The notes: generated by a model from the letters alone, not told the origin. A DNA stretch of 46,007 bases from Enterococcus rivorum (GCF_001742285.1 NZ_MIEK01000022.1:1-46007), one strand, 5' to 3'; shown: positions 17,740-26,567, counted from the first letter of the stretch. Program-made: numbers and translations.

Positions 17740-17883
17740 AGTGAAATACACGTGTGTTTTGTGGTTTGCGTAAGCAAAACCACTGAAAAACGCACGTGTA
17801 TTTTGCTTCGCAAGATACACGAAGTGAATGTTGGGGCGTGAGCCCCAACATTTCCCAGCACCCCGATTGGTAATACGGGGTGC
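17740..17883 (+). other. Candidate origin of transfer (oriT): cluster of strong hairpins
   Basis: Several nested or adjacent inverted repeats lie in 145 bases. An imperfect cruciform pairs 17745-17769 with 17774-17802 (loop GTAA). A small CTTCG/CGAAG hairpin lies at 17806-17824. A perfect 9-bp stem is at 17829-17837 / 17842-17850 (loop GTGA), and a perfect 8-bp stem at 17858-17865 / 17876-17883. The GC-rich stems stand out from the AT-rich surroundings. In Tn916 and relatives oriT lies between the coupling-protein gene and the MobT gene, exactly this position. The nick site was not identified. Confidence 0.6.
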
Positions 17884-17952
17884 AGAAAAGGCAAAAAAGA
17901 AAACGAAGTAGCTTCAAAACCTTTTGATGCTAAGCGTTTAAGAGATTATTAA

Positions 17953-17986
17953 AGAGTAGACAAAATAGTTAAAAATTGTCTACTCT
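17953..17986 (+). promoter_or_regulatory. Perfect 11-bp inverted repeat abutting the mobT ribosome site
   Basis: AGAGTAGACAA (17953-17963) pairs with TTGTCTACTCT (17976-17986) across a 12-base loop, and the AGGGGGA ribosome site starts at the next base. It could be an operator for the XRE-type domain of the protein it precedes (autoregulation), a translation-controlling hairpin, or part of a replication origin. Confidence 0.5.
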
Positions 17987-17997
17987 AGGGGGAAATG

Positions 17998-20784
17998 ATG
18001 GACGGACAAGAGTTGAGACGAATTAGAAAGAAACTTGATTATAATTTGCGGGATTTTGCTGAAAAGGTCGGTATTTCAAGAGCCCAATTATCTAAATACG
18101 AACGAGAAGTCACCGGATTGTCAGAAGAAAGAGTAAATCAAATCAAACAAAAAATTGGTTTGGCTTTGGTGTCAGAGTGTGAGTTACATGTTCATTTTGA
18201 TTATTTAAAATTTACTTTCTTTGATAGCACGATTCAAACAGTGATCGAAACAATAATAGGTATACCGATGAAATATTTTATTGTTGAAGAAACAAAGCAA
18301 CACAATTACCAACTGAAATACAGTTGTGGCAACCTAGTTGTATTTGCTTGGATAGAGGATGATTCACAAGGGATTTTGATGGATTTAACTGGTCAAGGAG
18401 TCTATGAGTTAGAACAGTTTTTAGAAAGTAAAGAGTTGAATTTAAAGGATTGGTTAGCGAACGTTCTTGATTCTAGCTGGTACTTATCGAGAGGTTACTA
18501 TTCTAGGCTACATTCTACAAGGTTAGATATTGCAATAGATGAAATTTATGATCCTATGAACGGAAATTTTGATTTATATGAACTAAAAAAACGTAGAGAT
18601 CAAGATTTAATCAAAACAGATTTTCAAGTATACAGAGAACAGGAAAAAAAGTTTAGAGAAGATCATGGAGGATTAACTCTTTATTATGGCTCTCGTGGCG
18701 GTGAAGGGATGTTTGTGAGATTTTATGAAAAACGGTATGAATTAGCTAGTAAGATGAGAATGACGTTGGATGAAGTGTTGGAAGAACATGGAATATGGAA
18801 TCGTTACGAACTTGAACTTGGGAAAGGCTATAATGAACAAGTTTTTAATGATTATATTAATGGTGTGTCACTAGATGAAATCGCAATAAATTTGTTGCTG
18901 TCAAAATTTGAAGTCTATGACGAACAAGTAAATAAAAGTGGGAATGTTGAACGTATGAGATTCCGTTCTGAATATGGTGAAAGCTTCTCTTCTTTCATGC
19001 CAGTTGATGATATGGGCGTATTTTTAGATGGTAATCACTTATTAGAAATTGTTCAAAAAATGCCGTTTGGTGTAGGAATGAAAATTCAAGCGGTTTTTAG
19101 TGAGAATAAGGGGCAATTAGCTTTGTCTGGTCGTTCTAGTCGGGCACGAACACGAACAAAAAACATTATGCAAGAAGCGCATGTTGCTGGAACAAAGCAA
19201 AAGAGGAAAATATTAGAAGGTCAGTTGTCACTAGATGATTTAGATCAAAAAATTGATGATGGAGAAGATATTCTTGATTGGAAAGCATTTCTTGTGGTTT
19301 CTGGTGCAATGAAGAAGCAAATGAATATTCGTAAAAAGTATTTATTAAACCGATTTAGTGGATTGAAAATGCCACTGTTAAAAGCAACTTTTGATAATCC
19401 GTACTTATTCCAATCAACACTTTATGGAAACTTTACGAAGTCAAAATATCAAAATTCAAAATGGCGACATACAAGTACCGTTGCTTCATTTGCAGAAATG
19501 AACTTCTTTACCTCCTTAAAATCTGGAACAAGTTTAGGGTTTTATTTTGGACGTGTTGATAGCACGATAGAAGAAAAAGAGGATAGGCAAGCGATTGTTT
19601 CAAATTCTAAAAACTTGATTTACTTAAATATTTTACTTTCAAATAAACAAAACATTAAAGGGAAGAAAACGAATAATCCTCATTTTGCTCTAGTAGGAGA
19701 TACAGGAAATGGAAAGTCGGTAACAGCAAAAAAATTGTTTATGGAATGTGCGTTGATGAAAGATAGGGTATTATACATTGACCCTAAAAAAGAAATGCGC
19801 CGTCAGTATATGAGAGTGATAAATGATAAGGAATATCAAAAAAAATATCCGTTGGATGTTGAGTTTATCAAGTCTTTTAACTTTGTCACATTAGATGTTC
19901 GGGATAAAAAGAATATTGGTGTTCTTGATCCTATAGTATTGTTTGATAAAACAGAAGCGATTGCTACAGCAAAGGCGATGCTTACTAATATTTATGAGGG
20001 AACATGGAATTTAAAACAAAAAACAGCAATTAATGAAGCCATTTCAAAAGTCGTGGAGCAACGCCAAAAAGGAAAAATAGTTGGTTTCTGGCATGTGATT
20101 GATGAATTAGTTAATAGTAAAGTTGAGGACGTCCAAGACATGGGGCGTTTTTTAATTTCGACAATTAAAGGTTCTGTTTTAGAATTATCTTTTTCTCGAG
20201 GGGATGTAAAAGGGCTATCTTTTGATGCTAAGGTAACCATACTAGAAATTGAAGATTTAGACTTGCCGAAAGAAAAGAATGAAGTGTTGGATGAAAATAA
20301 ACGTTTATCGGTAACCTTGATGTTTGCATTAGGTGAATTTTGTGCGAAGTTTGGTTCTCGTAATCCAAAAGAAGAAACGGTTGTTTTCTTTGATGAAAGC
20401 TGGATATTCCAATCGTCACCAGAAGGACGAGCTATTTTAAAATCAATGAAACGTGTTGGACGGTCTCAAAACAACTTTATGGTGTTAATTACGCAATCCG
20501 TTAAAGATTTAGACGATGGAGAAGATGGTACTGGCTTTGGTATGGTGATTTGTTTCGATGAAGTAAATAACCGAGAAGGTATATTAAATTATTTAAATCT
20601 GCCTGTTAATGAAACAAATCTCAAATGGGTAAGTAACATGGTACAAGGGCAATGTTTATTTAAAGATATGTTTAATCAAATCAATCGTGTAGTAGTGGAT
20701 GTGATTTTTGAAGAATGGTTAGAATTGTTCAAAACAATTGATGATACAGATGCTTCAGTTATGGAAAATCAATTTGTCGCATAG
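17998..20784 (+). CDS. In-frame fusion of MobT-like relaxase (N-terminus) and VirB4-like conjugation ATPase (C-terminus)
   Basis: One 928-929-residue frame. Residues ~4-55 form an XRE-type helix-turn-helix (LDYNLRDFAEKVGISRAQLSKYE). Residues ~60-320 are a Tn916 Orf20/MobT-type Rep_trans relaxase (SRLHSTRLDIAIDEIYD, then LTLYYGSRGGEGMFVRFYEKRYE). From about 325 (FSSFMPVDDMGVFLDG) the sequence is a VirB4/TcpF-type ATPase with Walker A GDTGNGKS (568-575) and Walker B VVFFDE (796-801). In Tn916 these are separate genes with about four genes between them. The last ~70 MobT residues, the intervening genes and the VirB4 N-terminus are missing, which fits a deletion that happened to keep the frame. 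ATG 17998 is better spaced from the ribosome site than 17995. Either activity could survive, but neither is assured. Confidence 0.85.
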   Translation: MDGQELRRIRKKLDYNLRDFAEKVGISRAQLSKYEREVTGLSEERVNQIKQKIGLALVSECELHVHFDYLKFTFFDSTIQTVIETIIGIPMKYFIVEETKQHNYQLKYSCGNLVVFAWIEDDSQGILMDLTGQGVYELEQFLESKELNLKDWLANVLDSSWYLSRGYYSRLHSTRLDIAIDEIYDPMNGNFDLYELKKRRDQDLIKTDFQVYREQEKKFREDHGGLTLYYGSRGGEGMFVRFYEKRYELASKMRMTLDEVLEEHGIWNRYELELGKGYNEQVFNDYINGVSLDEIAINLLLSKFEVYDEQVNKSGNVERMRFRSEYGESFSSFMPVDDMGVFLDGNHLLEIVQKMPFGVGMKIQAVFSENKGQLALSGRSSRARTRTKNIMQEAHVAGTKQKRKILEGQLSLDDLDQKIDDGEDILDWKAFLVVSGAMKKQMNIRKKYLLNRFSGLKMPLLKATFDNPYLFQSTLYGNFTKSKYQNSKWRHTSTVASFAEMNFFTSLKSGTSLGFYFGRVDSTIEEKEDRQAIVSNSKNLIYLNILLSNKQNIKGKKTNNPHFALVGDTGNGKSVTAKKLFMECALMKDRVLYIDPKKEMRRQYMRVINDKEYQKKYPLDVEFIKSFNFVTLDVRDKKNIGVLDPIVLFDKTEAIATAKAMLTNIYEGTWNLKQKTAINEAISKVVEQRQKGKIVGFWHVIDELVNSKVEDVQDMGRFLISTIKGSVLELSFSRGDVKGLSFDAKVTILEIEDLDLPKEKNEVLDENKRLSVTLMFALGEFCAKFGSRNPKEETVVFFDESWIFQSSPEGRAILKSMKRVGRSQNNFMVLITQSVKDLDDGEDGTGFGMVICFDEVNNREGILNYLNLPVNETNLKWVSNMVQGQCLFKDMFNQINRVVVDVIFEEWLELFKTIDDTDASVMENQFVA

Positions 20785-20793
20785 GGAGGTGGA

Positions 20794-22623
20794 ATGTTGA
20801 ATTATGTATTAGATAGTTATACAGCTTATTTTGTGGAAGCTGGAGTATTGGAAAAAATATGGGAAATAATGAATTGGATTTTTGTAGATATTCCATTTGT
20901 TTTTTTAAGAGTATTGACTTCTATCTTTTTGCTATTTGAAAAAGCATTAGATCAATCAGAATTTTTCAGAGGAAAACAAGTTGAGGCCTATTATAAATCC
21001 GTCGAAATATTGAATAACTTTGGTGGACGTAGTATTTCAAAAGGTAGCTTGTTTGCTTTATTATTTTTGATTAGTGCATTTTATTTATTGTATCGTTTTT
21101 TTGTGTCTAGAAAAAATTTTTCAAAAATACTTTTATACTATGTTGGTGTAATTGTTGTGTTTATTTTTTGGTTTGGAAATGTTTCTACTTCAAATGGCGT
21201 ATCTCAAAGTGGAGGAACATTTTTAATTTCTTCTGTATCGAATATAACAAAAGAAATGCGAGCAAAAATTTCTAATGCGACTAGTCCTTATTCTTCTGGT
21301 GATTCTTTAGAAAATGAAGATAGTCCGTTATTTAATGCGACAGTGAGACAAACGTTTTATTATGTCAATACTGGTTCATTAGATGGCACAATGCCTAATG
21401 GTGAGAAGATAGATGAAAAAAAGCTACTGATGCCAGTAGGAGCAAGTAGTGAAGAAAAAAAGAAATTTGAAGCAGAACGAAAAAAATATATTGAGGAACA
21501 AGTAAAAGAGAATGCATATCTTGAACAAAATGGGAAAAAGACTATTGAAAAGTTTTTTTCCATTATCGTAGGAAATATTAATTTAGTCGTTATTTCGATT
21601 CCTGTGAATTATATGCAAGCCTTGCTGACAATAATTGAGATTCTAGTGATTATGATACTTATTGCGTTTCCAGTGATTTTGTTGTGTGCGTTTATTCCAG
21701 CTTGTCAAAATATTCTATTTAAAACACTAAAAGGATTGATGGGACTGTTGTTTTTTCCTGTTATTCTAGGGGTTTTCATGTCAATATTCTTCTGGGTAAA
21801 TTATTTAATAGATACAGCGTTTATGGGTGTTTTTTCAAAAGTAGATCAAACACTATTATTTTTCTTATCAAGTGGAACCAGTATATTGGCTGGCTCGATC
21901 ATATTGATAGTGATTAAAATTGTTCTGTTAAGAAAAGTTTGGAAAAATAGATATGCTATTTTACGCTATTTTTCAGATGGAAAAGTTGAAATGCCTAATT
22001 TTGAACAGAAAATTCTTGAAGCGAAAGATAGAGCTGTTGAATTTGGTGGTGGTATTTTTGAAGCTGGTGTAGGTGCTTATACTGGAAATCCCAATATGGC
22101 AATGGATGGACTCTCAAAAATGAATACAGATGATAGTAAGTTTGATAAAGCTCTTTCTCTAGGTAATGAACATTTTATAGAAGAGAATGAGAAAGGAGAA
22201 GAGGAAACAGAGTCATTGATTCAAGATGTTGATGAACCGATAAATGAAATGGAAACAATGTATGAAATAGATGATGCTCCATTCGAGGAAATTGCTGGTG
22301 ATGAAGGTATAGAAGACCGTTCGCTAGATGTTTACGCTGAAATGGATGGTTTAGCGGAAGATATAAATCAAGAAGATGAAGCATTAGTTATGGATGATTT
22401 AGATGAAATGAATGTGATTGTTGATAATGTAGATGAATTTTTACAAGAGGATGAAAAAATGTTCTTTGATCGAACAGATGAAGAATTACTTCAACAAAAC
22501 GAACGTGATGTCATGCCAGAGGAAAGATTAAGTGAAATAGGATTGTTTGGATTAGATGATTCGCTTTTGAAATCAGATGAAACAGATAATCTTTTAGATG
22601 ATGAAAGAGATTGGGAGACTTAA
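20794..22623 (+). CDS. VirB6-like polytopic conjugation membrane protein (Tn916 Orf15 position)
   Basis: 609 residues. Hydrophobic segments appear near 28-48, 85-105, 113-135, 255-300, 310-335 and 350-385, giving about seven membrane helices with a charged extracytoplasmic or cytoplasmic loop (KIDEKKLLMPVGASSEEKKK ...). The last ~170 residues are an unusually acidic tail (many D/E, e.g. NEKGEEETESLIQDVDEP). It follows the VirB4 part by ten bases and overlaps the frame of the next gene, the VirB4-VirB6-hydrolase order of Tn916-like transfer operons. It would form the inner-membrane pore of the mating channel. Confidence 0.8.
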   Translation: MLNYVLDSYTAYFVEAGVLEKIWEIMNWIFVDIPFVFLRVLTSIFLLFEKALDQSEFFRGKQVEAYYKSVEILNNFGGRSISKGSLFALLFLISAFYLLYRFFVSRKNFSKILLYYVGVIVVFIFWFGNVSTSNGVSQSGGTFLISSVSNITKEMRAKISNATSPYSSGDSLENEDSPLFNATVRQTFYYVNTGSLDGTMPNGEKIDEKKLLMPVGASSEEKKKFEAERKKYIEEQVKENAYLEQNGKKTIEKFFSIIVGNINLVVISIPVNYMQALLTIIEILVIMILIAFPVILLCAFIPACQNILFKTLKGLMGLLFFPVILGVFMSIFFWVNYLIDTAFMGVFSKVDQTLLFFLSSGTSILAGSIILIVIKIVLLRKVWKNRYAILRYFSDGKVEMPNFEQKILEAKDRAVEFGGGIFEAGVGAYTGNPNMAMDGLSKMNTDDSKFDKALSLGNEHFIEENEKGEEETESLIQDVDEPINEMETMYEIDDAPFEEIAGDEGIEDRSLDVYAEMDGLAEDINQEDEALVMDDLDEMNVIVDNVDEFLQEDEKMFFDRTDEELLQQNERDVMPEERLSEIGLFGLDDSLLKSDETDNLLDDERDWET

Positions 22624-22639
22624 ACCAGTCTCTTTTTTT
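22615..22639 (+). terminator. Small intrinsic terminator/attenuator at the VirB6-hydrolase boundary
   Basis: GAGACT (22615-22620) pairs with AGTCTC (22627-22632), followed by seven T, right over the VirB6-like stop codon. It would lower expression of the downstream hydrolase, or be melted by ribosomes finishing the upstream gene. Confidence 0.55.
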
Positions 22640-22651
22640 GAGGTGAATAAG

Positions 22652-23710
22652 TTGAAAAAAATAATGTCTGGCTGCTTAGCACCTTTTGTATTGTTGCTTT
22701 TTCTAATAGTGATGATTGCATCAGTTTTTAGCAATATGGATGAAGGGGGAGATTTTACCCCACAAAATCCACAAGAAAAAATTGCTTTAGGGGTGTATAA
22801 ATTTGTATTAGAAAATGGAGGGACAAAAGAATTTGCTTGTGCGTGGTTAGGAAATATGGAACATGAGAGCGGATTGCGTCCAGATGCGATTCAAGGAGGT
22901 GCTTTGTACAATGAAGCAATAGCAATGAATCCCGTTACTGGAGGTTATGCATTTGGTTTGGCTCAATGGGATAGTGACAGACGTGTAAAATTGTTAGAAA
23001 CTGCTAAAAAAGAAAATAAAGATTGGAAAGACAGTGCTTTTCAGTTGTCTTTTGCTTGGGAAAAAGATGGTTCAGATAGTAATTTAATTAAAAAGCTGTC
23101 TAAACAAACTGATTTAAATACCACAACTGTTGATATCCTTGTGCAGTGGGAGCGTGCTGGAACAAGTCAAAATCCAGAAGAACAAGCAAGAAGGAAAGTC
23201 AGTGCAAATAATTGGTATAACCGTATTGTGAAGCAAGGGCTAGGCAATAATGTAGGTGTTGGAAATGGAGAGGTTGGTAGTTTAGAAGCTGTTTTAGGAA
23301 AGACTGTATATAACGGACAATGCTATGGATTAACCTCCTATTATGTAGATGGTTTCCAAACAGCTATACATTTAGGAGCTGGTAGCCCGCACGGGATTGC
23401 TAATTTTATTGTAGGTGTAAATACGGTAAATGCTTGGGAAATAGGTCGAGCTTACCTTTGGGATATTAATGGTTGGCAGGTGATTCATAATCCTAAGTTT
23501 AGTGATATACGAGCTGGAGATATTATTAACAGGTTGCCTGGTAGTCCTATTTCACCAGGAGTATATGGACACACAGGAATTATAGCAAGTGTGGATGCAA
23601 ATGAACAAATTACGACTTATGAACAAAATGCAGAGCAAGGTGCAATTGTAGGGAAATACAGGCGACCGTGGGGGATTGCTTCTGTAGCAAGTATTGTTAG
23701 AAAAAAATAG
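22652..23710 (+). CDS. Bifunctional peptidoglycan hydrolase of the ICE (phage-tail-type lysozyme plus CHAP)
   Basis: About 352 residues from TTG 22652, which has GAGGTGA at 22640-22646; the longer frame from 22598 lies inside the previous gene. An N-terminal membrane anchor (CLAPFVLLLFLIVMIASVF) is followed by a Phage_lysozyme2-like domain (ACAWLGNMEHESGLRPDAIQ, AFGLAQWD) and a CHAP endopeptidase. The CHAP active-site cysteine is in GQCYGLTSYYV, the histidine in GHTGIIASV, and YEQNAEQG follows. It is the VirB1/Orf14 equivalent that opens the wall for the mating channel. All catalytic motifs appear intact. Confidence 0.88.
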   Translation: MKKIMSGCLAPFVLLLFLIVMIASVFSNMDEGGDFTPQNPQEKIALGVYKFVLENGGTKEFACAWLGNMEHESGLRPDAIQGGALYNEAIAMNPVTGGYAFGLAQWDSDRRVKLLETAKKENKDWKDSAFQLSFAWEKDGSDSNLIKKLSKQTDLNTTTVDILVQWERAGTSQNPEEQARRKVSANNWYNRIVKQGLGNNVGVGNGEVGSLEAVLGKTVYNGQCYGLTSYYVDGFQTAIHLGAGSPHGIANFIVGVNTVNAWEIGRAYLWDINGWQVIHNPKFSDIRAGDIINRLPGSPISPGVYGHTGIIASVDANEQITTYEQNAEQGAIVGKYRRPWGIASVASIVRKK

Positions 23711-23715
23711 GAGGA

Positions 23716-23931
23716 ATGAGAATGTTTTGGAAAAAGAGTGTGCTAAATCGAAAACAAACGAAGGAAGTATGTGCTTTTTTTAAATGTACTAAAAATGAAT
23801 TTGCGGTACGTAGGTTTGAGGATGGATTCTTAATTGCGTTAAAAAATAAAGAGTACCGAGTGAAATTTTCAGAAGGATTCCGAACGAAACTTGTATACGC
23901 TAAAGAAGTTCAAAGAATAGCTAGAAAGTAG
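23716..23931 (+). CDS. Small basic hypothetical protein
   Basis: 71 residues, strongly basic, with no membrane segment and no motif I recognise. It starts five bases after the hydrolase stop with AGGAG in front (ATG 23716, or 23722 as an alternative), so it is a genuine member of the transfer operon. Function unknown. Confidence 0.55.
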   Translation: MRMFWKKSVLNRKQTKEVCAFFKCTKNEFAVRRFEDGFLIALKNKEYRVKFSEGFRTKLVYAKEVQRIARK

Positions 23932-23941
23932 GGAGTATTGA

Positions 23942-24457
23942 ATGAAAAAATTAATGAAGTTACTTTCCTTGTCTGTTTTGTTATTAAGTATATCAGCATG
24001 TAAAAAACAAGAAGAGTCCACTAAATCAAGTGATTCTGAAAATAAAATTATTATGCAGAGAGTGGAAGACAAAGAAATTAAACAAGATAATTCTAAAATC
24101 GAGTTTTCAACGTCTTCAAAAGAACGAACAATTCAGACGGATAAAAAGATGTTAGAAAAGGTGGGAAACACCTTTGCGAATTTTTCAACTTTAAACAATC
24201 GTAATGATGAATTAAAAAAATATATGACCGAAGAATGTATTAAGAATAATGCAATAGATTCCAAAACAGATGTAAAGTTTGCGTCAACTGGCTATATTGA
24301 GGGAATTTATGAGTTAATGAGTGACAAGGAAGAAAAATATGCAATTTATTTAAAATGCAAGCAAAATGGTTTTGATACGAACGTTTTGTTGTTTGTGAAG
24401 GTAAAAGATAATAAAATTTCTGAAATGACCTATAACACGGTCAAGCAAGAATATTAA
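23942..24457 (+). CDS. Putative lipoprotein of the ICE
   Basis: 171 residues with a lipoprotein signal: basic start MKKLMKLL, hydrophobic core, and lipobox SISAC with the modified cysteine at residue 20. A Ser/Lys/Glu-rich linker follows, then a small alpha/beta domain (TFANFSTLNNRN ... YAIYLKCKQNGFD ... VKVKDNKISEMTYNTV), reminiscent of conjugation lipoproteins or NTF2-like folds. It occupies the place where Tn916 carries TcpC (Orf13) but is not clearly TcpC. It would be anchored outside the membrane. Exact role unknown. Confidence 0.65.
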   Translation: MKKLMKLLSLSVLLLSISACKKQEESTKSSDSENKIIMQRVEDKEIKQDNSKIEFSTSSKERTIQTDKKMLEKVGNTFANFSTLNNRNDELKKYMTEECIKNNAIDSKTDVKFASTGYIEGIYELMSDKEEKYAIYLKCKQNGFDTNVLLFVKVKDNKISEMTYNTVKQEY

Positions 24458-24485
24458 AAACTAATAGTTTCAAAATAATATTAAA

Positions 24486-24519
24486 GGTATTGCTTCTTTT
24501 GAGGTAATATCTTTTTGTT
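24486..24519 (+). terminator. Terminator of the ICE transfer operon
   Basis: GGTATTGC (24486-24493) pairs with GTAATATC (24504-24511), with two G-T pairs, followed by five T. It separates transfer genes from the recombination module. Confidence 0.55.
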
Positions 24520-24542
24520 TTGAATGATTGGAGTGTGCTAAA

Positions 24543-24734
24543 ATGGATACTATAACTAAAAAAGAAATTGAAAGTCATGGTTTTAATTCTGCTCAAGCGC
24601 AACGTATTTTTCGAAATGCAAAAAAGTACATGGTTAGAGAAAAGAAATGTGATTTCTATTCAGGTAGAAAAGTACAGAGGGTGCCAGCATATGCAGTAGA
24701 AAAGTTGCTGGGGATGGAGTTAAAGAATGGCTAA
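24543..24734 (+). CDS. DUF3173 protein, probable excisionase/recombination directionality factor
   Basis: 63 residues from ATG 24543 (GGAGTG at 24530-24535; an upstream TTG at 24528 has no support). The pattern 'TKKEIESHGFNSAQAQRIFRNAKKYMV ... FYSGRKVQRVPAYAVEKLLGMEL' is the DUF3173 helix-turn-helix family, found almost only directly upstream of ICE integrases. It overlaps the integrase by eight bases, implying coupled translation. Expected to bind the attachment region and favour excision; this is inferred from family context. Confidence 0.75.
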   Translation: MDTITKKEIESHGFNSAQAQRIFRNAKKYMVREKKCDFYSGRKVQRVPAYAVEKLLGMELKNG

Positions 24735-25881
24735 AATCTCAAATGTTTATAAACACAAAAAAACAAAAAAATGGTATTATAAGAAACGGCTAAAAAAAGG
24801 AAATTCATTAGGCAAATCATGGATAAAGGGAGAAGGATTTTCAACAGCTAGTGAAGCAAAAGAAGCTTTGAACAATATTTTAGAAAATATTAAGTACGGA
24901 GTATATGAAGAAGAATCAGAAGGTATTGACTTTTATGATTTTTTTGAAAATGTAGCGATTCCACACTTTAAAAGAACTTTGAAAAATAGTACATTTCGTA
25001 ACAGAGAGAAAATGTATAGTAAGTATTTTGAATACTTTAGAGGTTCAAAAATATCAAATATGAAACAAAAAGATGTTGCGTTGTTTAAAGACTATTTACA
25101 AAATTTAAATTCTCAATATGGTAAACCGATATCTTCAAGTTACATTAATCATATACTTTCAGGATTATATCAAATTTTTGATTTAGCGGTTGAAAGAGAG
25201 CTGATTTCTGAAAATTATGCAAGGAAGGTCAAAAAACTTAAAGTTCGTTCGAAAAGAGAAATTATGTATTGGACCATTGATGAATTTAATTCTTTTTTTG
25301 GACAGCTTGATGAAACAAAGTATTTGGATATAATGAAAAAAGCTGGATTTTATACACTTTTTTTCTCTGGGCTAAGAATTGGGGAATTGATGGCTAGAAA
25401 GTGGTCTGATATTGATTGGGAGAAAAGAATGATTTATGTGAATAGTACTTTGAGCTATAGAAATAAATCAGATTGGTCGGCTAATGTTTCGGATGGAGCA
25501 AAAACGTTCAGTAGTAAAGGCTGGGTAAAATTGTCTCCTATAAATATCCAATGGTTGAAAAAATGGAAACATTCACAAGAGTCAATTGGTGTGATGGAAT
25601 ATATTTTTATGTATGATGGTACTATGTATGCTGTAAGAAATTGGACTTTGTGGCAAAATCAAATTATTAATAGTTATAACATAGGAAAAAATAAACACGA
25701 ACAATTAAAAAAGATAAGAATACATGATTTTAGGGATAGTCATGCAATGTGGTTGCTAAGTATGGGAGTAGATTTGAAAACAATTCAAAAACGTTTAAGG
25801 CATGAGAATGCTAAAACAACTATGAGTTACTATTTAGATAAATTACCTGAACATGAAACTAGTGTATTGGATTCTTATTGA
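24727..25881 (+). CDS. int: Tyrosine-type ICE integrase
   Basis: 384 residues. There is an N-terminal AT-rich-DNA arm-binding domain (KISNVYKHKKTKKWYYKKRLKKG), a SAM-like core-binding domain (~70-160), and a catalytic domain. The catalytic domain has R in FSGLRIGEL, the H-x-x-R box as IHDFRDSHAM, the second histidine in RLRHENAKTTMSYY, and the nucleophilic tyrosine in MSYYLD. All catalytic residues are present. It lies at the right end of the element and points toward recR, so it likely integrates next to or within the sequence just upstream of recR. Confidence 0.92.
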   Translation: MAKISNVYKHKKTKKWYYKKRLKKGNSLGKSWIKGEGFSTASEAKEALNNILENIKYGVYEEESEGIDFYDFFENVAIPHFKRTLKNSTFRNREKMYSKYFEYFRGSKISNMKQKDVALFKDYLQNLNSQYGKPISSSYINHILSGLYQIFDLAVERELISENYARKVKKLKVRSKREIMYWTIDEFNSFFGQLDETKYLDIMKKAGFYTLFFSGLRIGELMARKWSDIDWEKRMIYVNSTLSYRNKSDWSANVSDGAKTFSSKGWVKLSPINIQWLKKWKHSQESIGVMEYIFMYDGTMYAVRNWTLWQNQIINSYNIGKNKHEQLKKIRIHDFRDSHAMWLLSMGVDLKTIQKRLRHENAKTTMSYYLDKLPEHETSVLDSY

Positions 25882-25898
25882 TGTTTTGAGTTCTTTAT

Positions 25899-25970
25899 GT
25901 TACCGTTTTTGTTACCGTTCTAAAATGAAAGTGCTCCAAAAGCTTGATATGAAAGGAAGAATAAAAAGTT
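25899..25970 (+). other. Right-end attachment region of the ICE (attR side), upstream of recR
   Basis: Two direct repeats of GTTACCGTT lie at 25899-25907 and 25911-25919, right after the integrase stop. Such repeats are common arm-type sites at integrase ends. The chromosome must resume between here and the recR ribosome site (GAAAGGA near 25952). The core and crossover site cannot be fixed because the left end is outside the window. Confidence 0.5.
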
Positions 25971-26567
25971 ATGCATTATCCCGAACCGATTGCAAAATTA
26001 ATTGAGAGTTATATGAAATTACCAGGAATTGGTCAGAAAACGGCGGTTCGTTTGGCTTTTCATACGATTGATATGAGAGAAGAAGACGTCAATGCTTTTG
26101 CCAAAGCGCTGATTAGTGTCAAACGTGATTTACATTTCTGCAGCATCTGCGGAGACATTACAGAGGAAGATCCTTGTGATATTTGTAAAGATCAAACGAG
26201 AGATAAAACGACAATACTAGTTGTCGAAGAACCAAAAGATGTAATGGCTATGGAAAAAATGCGTGAATATCATGGACTGTATCATGTCTTGCATGGGGTG
26301 CTTTCTCCAATGGAAGGAACTGGACCAGAAGATATCAATATTGCTTCATTAATACAGCGACTTCATGATGATGAAGTCAAAGAAGTAATTATTGCTACAA
26401 ACGCTACAACCGAAGGGGAAGCAACAGCGATGTATCTCTCGCGGTTAATTAAACCAGCTGGGATAAAAGTAACTCGTTTGGCACATGGTTTGTCGGTAGG
26501 TAGTGACATTGAGTATGCAGATGAAGTGACGTTACTAAAAGCTGTTGAAGGGCGCAGAGAATTGTAA
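25971..26567 (+). CDS. recR: Recombination mediator RecR
   Basis: 198 residues, full length. An N-terminal helix-hairpin-helix ([15 protein letters not shown]), a four-cysteine zinc site C57/C60/C69/C72, and a Toprim domain beginning at [11 protein letters not shown], with the C-terminal Walker-like [14 protein letters not shown]. With RecF and RecO it loads RecA onto gapped DNA. In relatives it follows dnaX and ybaB; here the ICE integrase lies upstream, so its native promoter may be separated from it. ATG 25971 follows GAAAGGA. Confidence 0.97.
   Translation: MHYPEPIAKLIESYMKLPGIGQKTAVRLAFHTIDMREEDVNAFAKALISVKRDLHFCSICGDITEEDPCDICKDQTRDKTTILVVEEPKDVMAMEKMREYHGLYHVLHGVLSPMEGTGPEDINIASLIQRLHDDEVKEVIIATNATTEGEATAMYLSRLIKPAGIKVTRLAHGLSVGSDIEYADEVTLLKAVEGRREL

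Noticed and set aside
17600-17917. Minus-strand frames across the oriT hairpins
   Set aside because: Their coding potential comes from the palindromic GC-rich repeats. There is no start context and no recognisable protein.
24542-24734. DUF3173 protein as an IS or phage Xis
   Set aside because: The RVPAYAVEKLLG ending and its overlap with an ICE integrase fit DUF3173 of ICEs better than lambda-type Xis.
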